This document shows, piece by piece, positions 1-11,234 of a stretch of 64,000 bases of DNA. The notes beneath the pieces were generated by a model, which saw only the letters and a program-made list of their open reading frames with translations, was not told where the DNA came from and made no database searches. The stretch lies in assembly GCA_963921195.1 (NCBI GenBank), contig OY992540.1, forward strand, positions 189,271,576 to 189,335,575. Direction: 5' to 3'. Within the stretch, counting starts at the first letter, position 1; each line of letters begins with the position of its first letter. The DNA is from Pegoplata infirma (lineage: Eukaryota > Arthropoda > Insecta > Diptera > Anthomyiidae). The translations under genes and the position numbers were made by a program.

Positions 1-391
1 GTCGTTGATGGCAGTTACAAAAAACCAGTAAGGCAAGATGGAGGTGGTGATGCTGCTGATGCTGCGTTCCTTCAAAGTGTACAGACTTGGGAGAAACACG
101 ACATCAAAGCACAGCGAACAATAATTTCATCAGTTGATAGCACGATTATAAAATATTTGATGTGCTGCAAAGATGCTTCTGAAATGTGGGATAAGCTACT
201 ATCAATTAGGGCTGTCAAACGGGATCGGTTTTTTAAAATCCCGGGATTCGGGATTTGAAAATCGAAATCCCGGGATCCCGGGATTTTTCGGGATTACGGG
301 ATTTTTCGGGATTCCGGGATTTTTTGGGATTAAATTTCTTTGATTATAAAAGTAAAAAAAATGTTTCAATTTTATTGTGCATATTAAGGGG

Positions 392-464
392 GCTACTGTG
401 GGTTAGTTGGTAGCGTGCTAGCCTATTAAGCAGGGAGTCGTGGGTTTGATTCCCACGAAAACCT
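392..464 (+). repeat. tRNA-like (SINE-type) segment with A and B boxes
   Basis: An A-box-like stretch TGGGTTAGTTGGTAGCGTGC (399-418) is followed at normal spacing by a strong B box, GTGGGTTTGATTCCCAC (440-456), which also folds as a T-arm stem-loop. The anticodon arm does not pair well and no CCA-adjacent acceptor stem closes, so this is a tRNA-derived pol III promoter relic, not a working tRNA gene. It sits inside the hAT-like element, either as a nested SINE head or as captured sequence. Confidence 0.55.
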
Positions 465-1029
465 TTGGGTCGATTTCGCTACAACGAAATTATTAAAAAA
501 TGGTTTCTAATTATTCTGATTGTTATTAAAAAGCAATTAAAAAATTAAGTATACGCCACTTATGCATTTTTCAAGTAATTATTATTATTAAATCAATAAA
601 CTCAATCAATTTCAAGTAATTATTATTATTAAATCAATAAACTAAAAAAAACCTTGATGGGTTTGTTATGGAAAATGACAACTTTAATTTGCTTTTGGTT
701 TCATTCCATTCCGATTTTGGTTGTTGCACTGTTTAATTTTTAAAATAGTTTAAAGAAAATTTAAAATAATAAAAACATTTAGGGCGGATTACTCAATGAA
801 AAGTTAGCTGCTAGCTGCCGATTTTTACGGAGCCTTATGTCAAAACTTGTATGGAAAAGTTCAATTTAACGGAGAGTTATTTTATAACGGAGCATTTTAT
901 TCTCCTACGCCTAAAACTTATGTGGTACAAATTTGAGGGCAATCGGATTAAATTTACCCGTGGCGCCCTTCGATCAAAGTTTCGGTTTTTTAGAAAATGT
1001 TTGCCAAAACCTGCAAACTTTGATCAAAG

Positions 1030-1105
1030 GGCTCCGTGACTGTGGCTCAATGGTTAGTGCGTTGGACTATTATTCAGCAAGCCTGGGTAGAGTTCTCAGC
1101 TTAGC
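1030..1105 (+). repeat. Second, weaker tRNA-like segment
   Basis: GGCTCCGTGACTGTGGCTCA is followed by ATGGTTAGTGCGTTGGACTA, which resembles a tRNA acceptor, D-arm and A box. The expected B-box position (about 1086-1100) is degenerate. It is probably a decayed tRNA-derived sequence near the other end of the same hAT-like insertion. Confidence 0.35.
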
Positions 1106-2217
1106 CAAATTCGTGGCCAGCTACGTTGAAAATTAAAAAATTGTTTTAGTTTTAGTTTGTTTATGTAAATGTAACAATATTGGAACAAAGTTGTATTTTT
1201 TAAAATAAATGCTCAAACATTTTTAATATTTTAAAAATCCCGGGATTTGAGCTTAAAAATCCCGGGATTCGGGATTCATTTTATGACAAAAATCCCGGGA
1301 TTTCGGGATTCGGGATTTCGGGATTGACAGCCCTACTATCAATACACGAAATACAATCTGCAGTAAGTATTCATGTGTTTCAACAACAGTATTATGAGAT
1401 GACAAAAAGTAGTGACGATACCATCGAAATGCACATTGTCAAAATAGAAGAGCTTGCTGAAAGGTTGAACAATTTAGGTGAACCCCTTTCAGAAAAAATG
1501 GTGATCACGAAAATTCTAATGACGTTACCACCAGCATATAATCATTTTGTTACAGCATGGGAATCATATGCTGAAGACAAAAGAAATCTGAAGAATCTAT
1601 CAAATCGTATTGTGCTGGAGCAATCTCGATTAAATCGGGATGAAGTAGAGTCAAAAACATTTGCAGCAAAGTGGCATAATCATTAAAGAGAAATCAAGAA
1701 ACCTGGTATATGTTTTAAATGCAATCAAAAGGGGCACTGGAAAAGAGATTGTCCACTATGGAAGCATAATGAGAACGGTTCATCAACAACCTCACAATCA
1801 AATGCCTTTATGAGTGACAGTCATTATATTGTGAATTCTGATGATAACTGGATTGTAGATTCAGGGGCATCAGAACACATGACATTGCATCGGGAATGGT
1901 TTGCGACCTTTAGAGAATTTCAAGAACCTTCAAAAATTAAAATAGGTAATGGATCAATTTTACACGCAATTGGAGTAGGTAACATTGATGTTTTGATGAA
2001 AACTGAGGAAGGATGGAAGGAAAAATTTTTACAAAACGTTTTATTTTTTCCGGATATAACTGTTTATTTGTTTTCGGTAACAACGGTAATGGACAAAGGT
2101 TATGAAATGAAATCTACTAGAGAAGTTTGTAAGTATCTTCGTAATGGAAAAATTGAAGCTTCTGGTTTTCGTAAAGGGAATATTTTTGAAATTGAGAGTT
2201 ATAAAGAAATATGGTAA

Positions 2218-2686
2218 CTATTTAATGCATCAAAAACTTGAAGATAAAAATGAGGCTAATCGTAACGATGACACTACTGTTTGTAAGTTATTTTTTGAAA
2301 ATGAAGACAATTATTCGCAACGAGAAAAAACTGTAGATGTGCTTCAAAATGAAACAAATAATGTTGTGGTATCAAATCAGATTTAATTGAGTGACGAACA
2401 AAATATTACAAATCAAACTGATTTTAAAGAAACACATGTGATGGGAAATATAAAACGATATGATACAGATGATGAATGTAATAAACAACTTAAATGTTAT
2501 GAAGATAGAAAAAGTGGAGAAACTGAATGTATTTTCGAATCATTTTTAATGAATATGATTGATTACAATGAAACTGCTTTCTGTGTAATGAAAAAGGATA
2601 AGCCGAAACTCAACAAACAAACTATGAAATCAAAAAGGCTGACTAATTACATATTATCGTTGTCGAAACTACACAGAAAAAAATAA
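2218..2686 (+). CDS. Unrecognised acidic/lysine-rich frame downstream of copia protease
   Basis: Continuing in the +1 frame relative to the protease, about 56 codons (rich in D, E, N) reach a TAA at 2384-2386, then another 99 codons run to 2686. The composition is low-complexity and hydrophilic, with a basic, lysine-rich C-terminus. I see no integrase (HHCC, DDE) or RT motif where copia pol should start. It may be a degenerate pol start, or material unique to a gag-only derivative. Function unknown. Confidence 0.35.
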
Positions 2687-3369
2687 CAAGGAACATTTTT
2701 TAATTAAAAGTTTTAATAGAATTCAAAATTTGATATAATTAAAATGTTTAATTGTTTTGTATGTAAACATCTCTGATTTTTTTGCATGCTTCTTCTTACA
2801 CATGCAATACAAAACAGAAAAAGTGAAAATATATTTTTATAAGATTAAATTAATGAAAATGTGTTTTATTAAATTTATATCTGAATTAATTAATTAATTT
2901 TGTTATTTAAAAAGAACGAGAACAATTGAAATTGAATAAATAAATGAAAAAAGTGAATATTAGTGTAAAAATAAAACAAAGAAGCTCCACAAGAAGATCT
3001 TGGTAAACGGCAAACAACAACGGAGGAAAATGACACAAAAATCTAATCAAACACATTTTTGATGCTTTAAATATTTATTTATTATATTTAATAAGTTTTT
3101 ATTTTGTTAATAATAAACACATTTTTGTTTTTAATTCATATTTGTTTTTATTTTTTTAAGTGGGTGTAATTTTGTACTGATTTTGAGCAATAATTTTTAT
3201 TAATTTGTTTAATACTATTAATTACTTTTTTAATTATTTTCAGTTTTAAATTTTTATTAAATTTTTTAATTACTATTATAATTTTTTTAATTAGAGCAAA
3301 TCTAATTAACATTTTAATCGATATGAGCAATTTTTAATCAAAACTCATTTTTTATTTTTTTGTGTGTAG
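2687..3369. other. AT-rich stretch within the copia element; no gene seen
   Basis: Long A/T runs with no supported frame. The last bases (about 3340-3369) form a T-rich tract ending in GTGTGTAG, which looks like a splice acceptor for the following short frame. Confidence 0.5.
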
Positions 3370-3530
3370 AAGAACCTAGTTTAAAAAGAGTTACTGCTTT
3401 TGATGAGATATCTATTAAAGAAATGTTTTGGTACAGAAGTTTAATGATTGGGTTTATTAAAAACTCTAAATATCATAAGAAAAAAAGGAAACAGTTTGCT
3501 GATATTTTAAATGTTATAGAAATTTGTTAA
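3370..3530 (+). CDS. Short exon-like basic frame before copia 3' LTR
   Basis: After an acceptor-like T tract and AG (3368-3369), a frame of about 53 codons is open to the TAA at 3528-3530. It has a basic patch, HKKKRKQF, near its C-terminus. Drosophila copia makes a spliced subgenomic Gag-protease mRNA with a short 3' exon, and this could be the equivalent. A consensus donor GTAAGTAT lies at 2128-2135 in the upstream frame. The pairing is inference. Confidence 0.3.
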
Positions 3531-3602
3531 ATATTTTGTCAAATTGTTTAAATTAGTTTGTAATGTTAAATTATTTATTGTTTTTATATTACAAATTGTA
3601 AC

Positions 3603-3614
3603 ATTAAGGGGGAG
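3603..3614 (+). promoter_or_regulatory. Polypurine tract
   Basis: ATTAAGGGGGAG lies immediately 5' of the TG that opens the LTR, the expected place for plus-strand priming by RNase H. Confidence 0.7.
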
Positions 3615-3761
3615 TGTTGAAGGAAATGTTACAATTATGTGTTTTCTACTGTAAACACTTTGTTTACCTTTAATTTATATTTTCCTTTTTATATAAATAC
3701 TTTTGTATTTGTTGTTTTGTCAAATATTTTCATTCAGTTCAATAAAATATTTCTTTCAACA
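3615..3761 (+). repeat. copia-type 3' LTR (147 bp)
   Basis: Bounded by TGTTGAA and TTCAACA, a perfect 7-bp inverted terminal repeat with canonical TG...CA ends, and preceded by a polypurine tract. An AATAAA polyadenylation signal lies at 3741-3746, near the end. The LTR is short for the superfamily. The 5' LTR lies outside the window, so LTR divergence cannot be measured. Confidence 0.75.
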
Positions 3762-4385
3762 AACAACAACTTTAACTGTTATTACTTTTTTTTTCTTCAA
3801 ATAATAATTCCACAAAAAAAGTTCAGATCTGAGATATTTTGCAATAGAACAAATTTCAGACTTTGAGTAATTTTTTGTATCTACATATAAATTTTAAATT
3901 TTTTATTATTCATTGTTTTTTTTATTGTCTTTTCTAAAAAAACTTTTATATTAATTAAATTGAAAATAAACCGTAACCGCAGGATTTTTAATGCGGTTAC
4001 GGTTATATAGTGGAGCTAACCGCGTTTACGGTTAAAATTAAAACAGCATTGCAAACCCTAGAAAAGATGTATCGAAATCTGTTATCCGAACTTTGGAGGC
4101 ACATTACTCGGGAACCATTGGCCACCGACAATTTTTGTTTTCTTTTTTGAGCTCACCTAAATCATGGATAATTTAAGAGCAAATGAAATTTTGTCTGGCA
4201 CTGGCCGAACTTAATATTAAGTTTTTTTGTTAGTTTTTAAGATTTGAATACTTATCGTTAGTTTACATACTTTTAGTTAAGAGTCAATAAAATGAATGAA
4301 AAAAACCCTAAATCATACCTATTTCTAAAAAAAAAAAATTAGGGAATGTCTGTCAATATCAAGTAGCTTAAACTTTTAATGAAGA
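3762..4385. other. Spacer and likely 3' UTR of the zinc-finger gene
   Basis: AT-rich. It contains a short hairpin, AACCGTAACCGC / GCGGTTACGGTT (3969-4004), and presumably the 3' UTR of the minus-strand zinc-finger gene that stops at 4386. No other gene seen. Confidence 0.5.
3969..4004. repeat. 12-bp perfect hairpin
   Basis: AACCGTAACCGC and its exact reverse complement GCGGTTACGGTT are separated by 12 nt. A related GC-rich block follows at about 4018-4035. Probably the remnant of a small inverted-repeat element. Confidence 0.5.
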
Positions 4386-5350
<965 letters not shown>

Positions 5351-5554
5351 CTTTAAGTTATGAAAGAAAAAAAGGTAGAATTTGTTTTTATTATGACTTT
5401 TTTTACAAGATGCAAATTTCACATTTGCCACTGGTGCTGTAGCCCTAAAACATACATTTATATCTCAGATATTTAAGAAAAAACACTTTTCATTTAAAGC
5501 CTCACCCCTTCTAAAGGCGGCGTGTACCCTAAAGTTTAAATTACACATTCAACC
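5351..5554. other. Intronic repeat fragment
   Basis: Contains a stretch (about 5465-5545: AGATATTTAAGAAAAA, then C-rich CCTCACCCCTTC and GGCGG) that resembles 32085-32160 in the same intron, so both are probably pieces of one dispersed repeat. No gene seen. Confidence 0.4.
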
Positions 5555-5659
5555 AAAAACTTAAATATATAAAGACTATGCAAGAGTCAATTCTTTTTGA
5601 CGTTTAAAGGTGGTGTTAGTTTTACAAATGGTATCTGGGAAAGCTGGAAATTTTGTTTA
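5555..5659 (+). repeat. R1 repeat, 5' part (split by foldback element A)
   Basis: Starts with AAAAACTTAAATATATAAAG and runs to GGAAATTTTGTTTA. Comparison with complete copies at 19133-19457 and 30316-29982 shows that it stops mid-unit and resumes at 21122. It is therefore interrupted by the foldback element between, with TTTA shared at both junctions. Confidence 0.6.
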
Positions 5660-6747
5660 GACTGGTTCCATTTAAAATGGCATAGGCAATCAGCCGATGG
5701 TGGTTCAATTTATCCAAAAATTAACATATCCATTCTTCTGATTTTTATTGAATTTCGGTTTTTGTGACTTAGACGAAATTGTGAATGGTTCGCGTTTTAT
5801 CGCTGTTCAAAATTGGTATTTTGCAACAATTTTATGAGAAATACACAATGTTTAAATGATCGTATCTTTGGAACGCATCATCCGATTGTCACGAAATAAA
5901 GCGCAATATAATGGTTATGTCCTGTACTTAAAATTGAATTTTGAAAAAGGATAGGATGCTTAACAAGGATATTGAAATTAAAAAAATGTCCTTAATTTGC
6001 AAATATCTCAAAATGCGTATCTTTAATTTTCCTATATTTTTTTGCACATGTAGCCCAAAATGTACTTAACAACATATGCAAATCCCAAATTGGGGTGATA
6101 AGCGGTTTAATTGTAAACGCGGTTTCATGAAACGCCTTATTGATTTTTGTTAATAACTCTCGTTTACAAATGAAAAACTATTGTATTTTTGATCGCTAAA
6201 CTCAAAAATTTCATTAAAACAACATTTCGCGAATACATTTTTCTTAAATTAATTTTTTAGCGTTTTTTGGAGATATTTTAACTATTTTGCTTATATCTTT
6301 AGTTCTGTTTATCTGATCTGCTTGCAATAAAAACCAAACTAAAGATAATCAAATTTCCAACAAATCCTACATTCATCATTTTTTTCATTAGTTCATAGTT
6401 CTACGCGCAAATAAATTTTTTAGCGTTATTTGGGATATTTTGACTATTTTTCTTATATCTTGAGTTCCGTTTATCTGATCCTTCCGAAATAAGAACCAAA
6501 AAAAATTAAACTTTTGATGGAGTAGATTTAGAGCAAAATTGAATCAAATTTGTTTTTGCTTTGTTATAATTTCTTTTTAATTGTATTTTTTTTTTTTTTT
6601 ATTATTATTATTTTGCGCTTAGCTATTTCACTGATTAAATATTTATTCATCTGTCAGATTTTTATTTTGTGTTTACTTAAAATTGTTAATTATTAATTAT
6701 TTATTTTTATTTTAATTTGATAAACGCATATATTATTTTTTTATATC

Positions 6748-7490
6748 ATGAACATTAATAATAATTTAGGATCAGTTTCTACTGATAATTCAATCTTGCG
6801 ATCCCAATTCAGTCGTAATAACAATATCAATGGGAATTTAAGTTTTGCCCATCTTAATTGTGGCAGTTTTAATATAAAACCAAATTCAACAAAATTGGAA
6901 GAAATTAAAAACATTTTTGATGGTAGTGAGCTGGATGTGATTGGTATATCTGAGACTTGGTTGCAACCAAGTATTTTGACTAATGTCGTTAATTTTGGTG
7001 GCTATAATTGCTGTCGTAATGATCGTCCTAAAGGTGTGCGAGGGGGAGGTGTTGCATTATATATTTCCAAAAAGATAGATTTTAAAGTTGTATTTTCGAG
7101 CAAGCTGTACAATATTGCAGAGTCTTTGTTCGTTGAACTTAATTGTGGCAACAGACCGTTTCTGGTTGGAGTTGTATATCTTCCTCGTGGAATAAAAAAG
7201 AATTTATTGGAATTTGAGAGATCAATTAGTGACCTACTTGTAAAATATTCAAATGTTGTAATGATGGGTGATATGAATTACAATATGTTTGATATTAACA
7301 AATCGTTCTTGGTTCGAGATGTTTGTAGGAGAATGAGGGTCTCGTGTTTTCATAATTCTCTACCCACTCACTTTGATATTAAGAGTAAAACGACGTCATT
7401 AATAGATTATTTTCTGCTATCGCATCCAAAAATGATAATATCTTCTGGTCAAGTTCAGTGCCCTGGTGTATCTCATCACTCGCTTATATA
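6748..7490 (+). pseudogene. CR1/Jockey-like LINE ORF2, endonuclease part (5' piece)
   Basis: An ATG at 6748 opens an exonuclease-endonuclease-phosphatase domain: LNCGSFNIK, IGISETWL, RGGGVALYIS, MMGDMNYNMF and LIDYFLLSHP are recognisable in order. The frame reads ...GVSHHSLIY at 7490, where an I-clade LINE is inserted; the next residues continue at 14484. The usual catalytic S-D-H near the end of this fold reads S-H-H here, which may be an inactivating change. Upstream (about 6560-6747) is AT-rich with no ORF1, so the copy is 5' truncated or the family has one ORF. Confidence 0.8.
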
Positions 7491-7730
7491 TTTATTTATT
7501 TATTTACAAAATATTTTAAAAATTAATTCATAAAATATAGAAAAAGGGCGCCGGTTACAGGACCATATGCGCTCGTGTTATGATATTTACATTTCAAAAT
7601 TTAAAGTATCAATTGGGGGTGGTTACTAAATTTTAAATACAATAAATTTTAAATAGAAAAAAAAAAAAATAAAGTTAAAGAATAATTTTTAAAATTTACA
7701 AAAGAAAAAATAAACTTATGAAATTTTGAC

Positions 7731-10092
7731 CTAGACATCCTGAATATTGTGATGTTGCAGACTTCTTTTGATTTTCGTGATGTTATTAGTAGTCGCACAA
7801 TCGAGTATGTCCTCTAGCGATTGTTCTATCCTTGAGACTGGGCAAATTTTCAGCAAGTGAGGAATGTCAAGTAAAACATTGCAATTGAAACATCTTGGGG
7901 GATCAGTTTTTTCATAGTAGTGTTTCGAGTTAAAAACACATTTACCCACCCTTAGGCGGGCTAACATAATACACTCAGACCTGGTCAAATGGCTGTTGTA
8001 CCTAGGTCTGGTTAAAGTTATGTTCTGTAGACCTTGGGTTACACAAAACGGATTTGTTATGGCTTTTGGGAAACAGGGAGTTTCCGTTATCTGGGGTAAA
8101 CTCAGTGCCCTTTTAGCACCATAATCAGCTCTTTCATTGCCTTGAATTCCAATGTGCGAGGGAATCCATAGTATTAAAATTTGGTGAGTTCCATTCTCCA
8201 ACTGTAAGAAATCATCATAAACACCGTTGTGATTTTTAATTATAGCCTGGGTTGCACTTAGGCTATCGGTACAAATTAACGTTTTTCCACCATGCTGGGA
8301 GGCGAGAGCAATAGTTGTTCTTATAGCTGCAATCTCCGCCGTGAAAATTCCCGTATGATCCGGTAATCGCGACTCTTTAATACTTTCAAATTGTGTGGTT
8401 GATAATTGTTTAACTATGGCATAAGATGTTATACTATTGTGAAATGATCCATCTGTATAGTAAATCACATTTGGAGCAAAAGAAGATATTTTTTGAGAGA
8501 ACATTCTTTTGAAGCACATTGGATCAGTATTATTTTTGACGAAACGACTTAGACTATCATCTGCCTGAACAATAGCATTAAAAAATATCGGTGTTATTGG
8601 CTTCTGTGGTAACGAAATGTTTGATTTTTTCAAAATAGAGATAACTTTATCAGTTGCAGATGGTGGACAAATTGTTGCTGAGTTAAGGTTTTTCCAAAAA
8701 GATTTATGTAAGCCATCTGACGATATGGTAATCGCCCTGGATGCTACATTTACAGCAGTTTTCTCCAAAAGAGTACGAAAATCGGGGAAATTAGCTTCAG
8801 ATCTCAGTTTATCGAGCGGTGTTGTACGAAGAAGACCCGAAGCTGTCCTGAAGCAGTTGTTGATGGATGTATTAATTTTATCTACATTTTTCCTTGATGT
8901 CCAGCCGTAAATGGTTATACCATGCAAAATTGTTCCAATTGTTAAAGAGCGACATATGTTGAGGGCTGTTTCTATATGTGGACCTTTTTTCCTTGAACAA
9001 ATGAGCTTTAGCAGGTTATTAATTTTACTTAGTTTATAAGTTAACTGTTTGACATGAGAGTTCCAAAGAAGATTTCTGGTAAAAAGCAAACCCAAAATTC
9101 GTATTTGATCCGAAAGTTGAATATTAACGTCTCTAATAGTAATTGTGTTACCCGTACAGTCTCTTTTTCTACAAACATGGAGAATTTCAGATTTATGAAC
9201 TGGTATAACAGCACCTCTACTCTTAGCCCACTGATGTATTTTCCTATCCAGATTATCCAAATTCAATCGTACTATTTCCGGATTACCCGAAGCAACAGCA
9301 AAAAGATTGTCGGCGTAAATGCCAATGTAGTCGATTCCAGGCAGGTTTTCCACAGCTTTGGCCAGTGAGTTTGCATACACAGAGTACAATACCACGGATA
9401 GTGGGGAACCCTGAGGCACTCCATTATCCAGTGAGTGTGTCATTGAGAGATATCCATCAACTTTAACGATAACAGTGCGGTTTCTGAGAAACGAATCTAA
9501 CAATTTAAGGATAATTTTCGGAATACCCCATTCATGAAGCTCCATTACGATGTATGTAGACACTACTCGGTCGAAAGCTTTCTCAATGTCTTCTGAGAGC
9601 ACCAAATTATGTTTACCATTTTTCAAGTTTCGACGCAGAACTTCCTCAAGTTGGTGACATATACTGTGAACTCCATGTCTAGGTATAAAGGCATGTTGTA
9701 AGCTTGACAAATTCTGTCTTGTATACTTCCAAAAGCGTTTGGCCAAAATTTTCTCAAGTACCTTCGATAAAACCGGCAACAAAGAAATCGGCCTATAACC
9801 TTCAAGACTGTTAGGGTTTTTTCCGGGTTTTGGTATCGGCGATAATACAGCAGTCTTCCAATCCTGGGGAAATATTCCAGTCGATAGTATGTTGTTGTAA
9901 AGTGCACAAAGGCGTATTTTTATAATGTCTGGAGCATTTTTTATCATCGCGTAAGTAATTTTATCTCGTGCTGGAGTCGATCCTGTTAAAGTCTTCATTA
10001 TATCGTTCAGTTCAGGTATTAGAATTTCTTGGTTCATCGCTACAAACTGTCGATCTGTTGTTGGTAGATTATAAAGGCCTGCAAATGTTGAA
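7731..10092 (-). pseudogene. I-clade ORF2, reverse transcriptase and RNase H part
   Basis: Carries RT motifs YRPISLLPVLSKVLEKI, SEDIEKAFDRV (motif A) and NGVPQGSPLS (motif B). The catalytic box reads IGIYADNLF where Y/F-A-D-D is expected, so the second aspartate has become asparagine, a change that should abolish polymerisation. A complete RNase H follows: YYTDGSF, FTAEIAAIR, CTDSLSATQ, WIPSHIGIQGNERAD (D, E, D, H, D all present), then a C-terminal Cys/His motif (CFNCN...H...C). The frame is read from inside the insertion at 10093-11234, so its apparent first 10-12 residues are not native. Joining to the upstream endonuclease frame also needs a one-base shift near 11244-11260. Confidence 0.85.
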
Positions 10093-10320
10093 CTATATAA
10101 CATACAACATAGTGTCACATGATGCAAGTGTCAGTTCATGCCATGTCGCTAATACATGTTTAACAATAACATGTGAAGGCATGTCGAATAAATTCAAAAC
10201 AAATCTATGCATAGTCTTAAAAGTGTAATTGCATGCATGAACATAGAAATTGACCATGTCAACACATGCGACACATGCGACATGTGCAGCATATGACAAA
10301 ATTGATGCTTTTTTACCATT

Positions 10321-10360
10321 TGGGTCATTATATGCAATTATGGGTCATTATATGCAATTA
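10321..10360 (+). repeat. 20-bp unit repeated twice
   Basis: TGGGTCATTATATGCAATTA occurs twice back to back with no mismatch. Confidence 0.9.
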
Positions 10361-10806
10361 AACTGCAAAAAATATTTAATTATGATATTTACTACTTTCA
10401 AGGATCTTCTTTTGAAGCTTTAATGAACAAAATATTTAAATATAAGTTCTTAAGTGGAAAAGAGAAATTATTTATACATTTAATATATTTTTTTTTTTTG
10501 TATTAATTTGTTATAAAACAATAAAAATTGTCTTTTATTGACTTTAGAACATATATAAATCTTAATTATTTCATATAAAATATAATATAATTGTTATAAA
10601 CTAGCGTTTAGTTTTATTGCACACTTCTTTTCATTACATTTTTTTTTAACATTTTAGTGAAATTATGCGAAGGATAACGGTAATCAAATAACGGAGCATT
10701 TATATTTTGTCTATTAATAAATAATCTTATTGTATTTTAATGCTTTGTTTTTGTAAAAAAAAACTAGGGGAATTGTTTTATTGCCGTTATTTCAATTAAA
10801 ATAAGC

Positions 10807-10930
10807 TGGATTTTTTTGCTAACGTGTATAAATTATCCCATACAAATTTGACGTTTTTTAACTATGTATATACGGCAAATTTATGTCAAATTTGTATGGG
10901 ATAATTTATACACGTTAGCAAAAAAATCCA
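10807..10930. repeat. Palindrome with 46-bp perfect arms
   Basis: Arms 10807-10852 and 10885-10930 are exact reverse complements, separated by 32 nt. Arm start TGGATTTTTTTGCTAACGTG. Perfect identity implies a recent MITE-like insertion or arm homogenisation. Confidence 0.9.
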
Positions 10931-11234
10931 CCTATAGCAAATGCTTTCAATTTAATTTATTTTTAATCAATTATTTATTTGATTTAGGATTTTTATTAAA
11001 AAAACAATGAAGAATTTATATTTTTATGTAAGGTAGGCCAAACAGTATTAAAAACATGATGCAAAAGAACATTAGAAGACATAATACTGAACTCAACAGG
11101 GTACAACAGCTTCGATAAGTTTTAATGACATGCTTAGACAGTGTGTTTGAGTAAGCATAACATGGCACAACACCTTGTTTGAATTAACATGACATGGCAT
11201 GACATGGATTTTTTGAAAAAGACATTTTTACAGA

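Larger units (their letters stand above)
207..1335. mobile_element. hAT-like non-autonomous DNA transposon in copia gag
   Basis: A 1129-bp insertion with terminal inverted repeats TAGGGCTGTCAA and TTGACAGCCCTA. It is flanked by a perfect 8-bp target duplication CTATCAAT (199-206 and 1336-1343), which is the hAT signature. Subterminal sequence at both ends is built from short CCCGGGATT / CGGGATTTCGGGATT repeats in opposite orientation. Removing the insertion and one duplication restores the gag frame exactly. No transposase frame is present; the 62- and 67-codon frames near 851-1136 look fortuitous. Two tRNA-like segments lie inside. Confidence 0.9.
1..2217 (+). pseudogene. copia-type Gag-protease reading frame, interrupted
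   Basis: The frame is open from base 1 to 206, is interrupted by the transposon at 207-1335, then resumes in the same frame. Gag residues around DASEMWDKLLS and FVTAWES are typical of the copia Gag (UBN2-like) region. A TAA at 1684-1686 breaks the frame once, and it then continues through a zinc knuckle CFKCNQKGHWKRDC (CX2CX4HX4C) and the protease motif WIVDSGASEHMT, whose DSG is the catalytic aspartate triad of copia proteases. The frame ends at 2215-2217. Gag would form virus-like particles and the protease would mature them, but two interruptions make this copy inactive as it stands. Confidence 0.8.
1..3761 (+). mobile_element. Ty1/copia LTR retrotransposon, 5' end outside window, defective
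   Basis: A copia-type element enters at the left edge already inside gag and ends at a short 3' LTR. In order: gag (1-206 and 1336-1686), CCHC knuckle (about 1714-1755), aspartic protease (about 1852-1890), a low-complexity region with short reading frames (2218-2686), AT-rich DNA, a short exon-like frame (3370-3530), a polypurine tract (3603-3614) and the LTR (3615-3761). I find no integrase, RT or RNase H motif between the protease and the LTR, so it looks like a gag-protease-only, non-autonomous or internally deleted copy. It is broken by a hAT-like insertion at 207-1335 and by an in-frame TAA at 1684-1686. Confidence 0.8.
10093..11234. mobile_element. 1.14-kb insertion in ORF2 with 10-bp target duplication
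   Basis: Flanked by AAATGTTGAA at 10083-10092 and 11235-11244. The ends are rich in short CATGTC/GACATG motifs in opposite orientation (near 10125-10275 and 11125-11210) but show no strong terminal inverted repeat. A 9-10 bp duplication would fit a Mutator-like (MULE) non-autonomous element; this is inference from duplication length only. No coding frame. Contains a 20-bp direct duplication and a perfect palindrome. Confidence 0.6.

Noticed and set aside
392..464. Functional tRNA gene
   Set aside because: A and B boxes are present but the anticodon arm and acceptor stem do not pair, and it lies inside a transposon.
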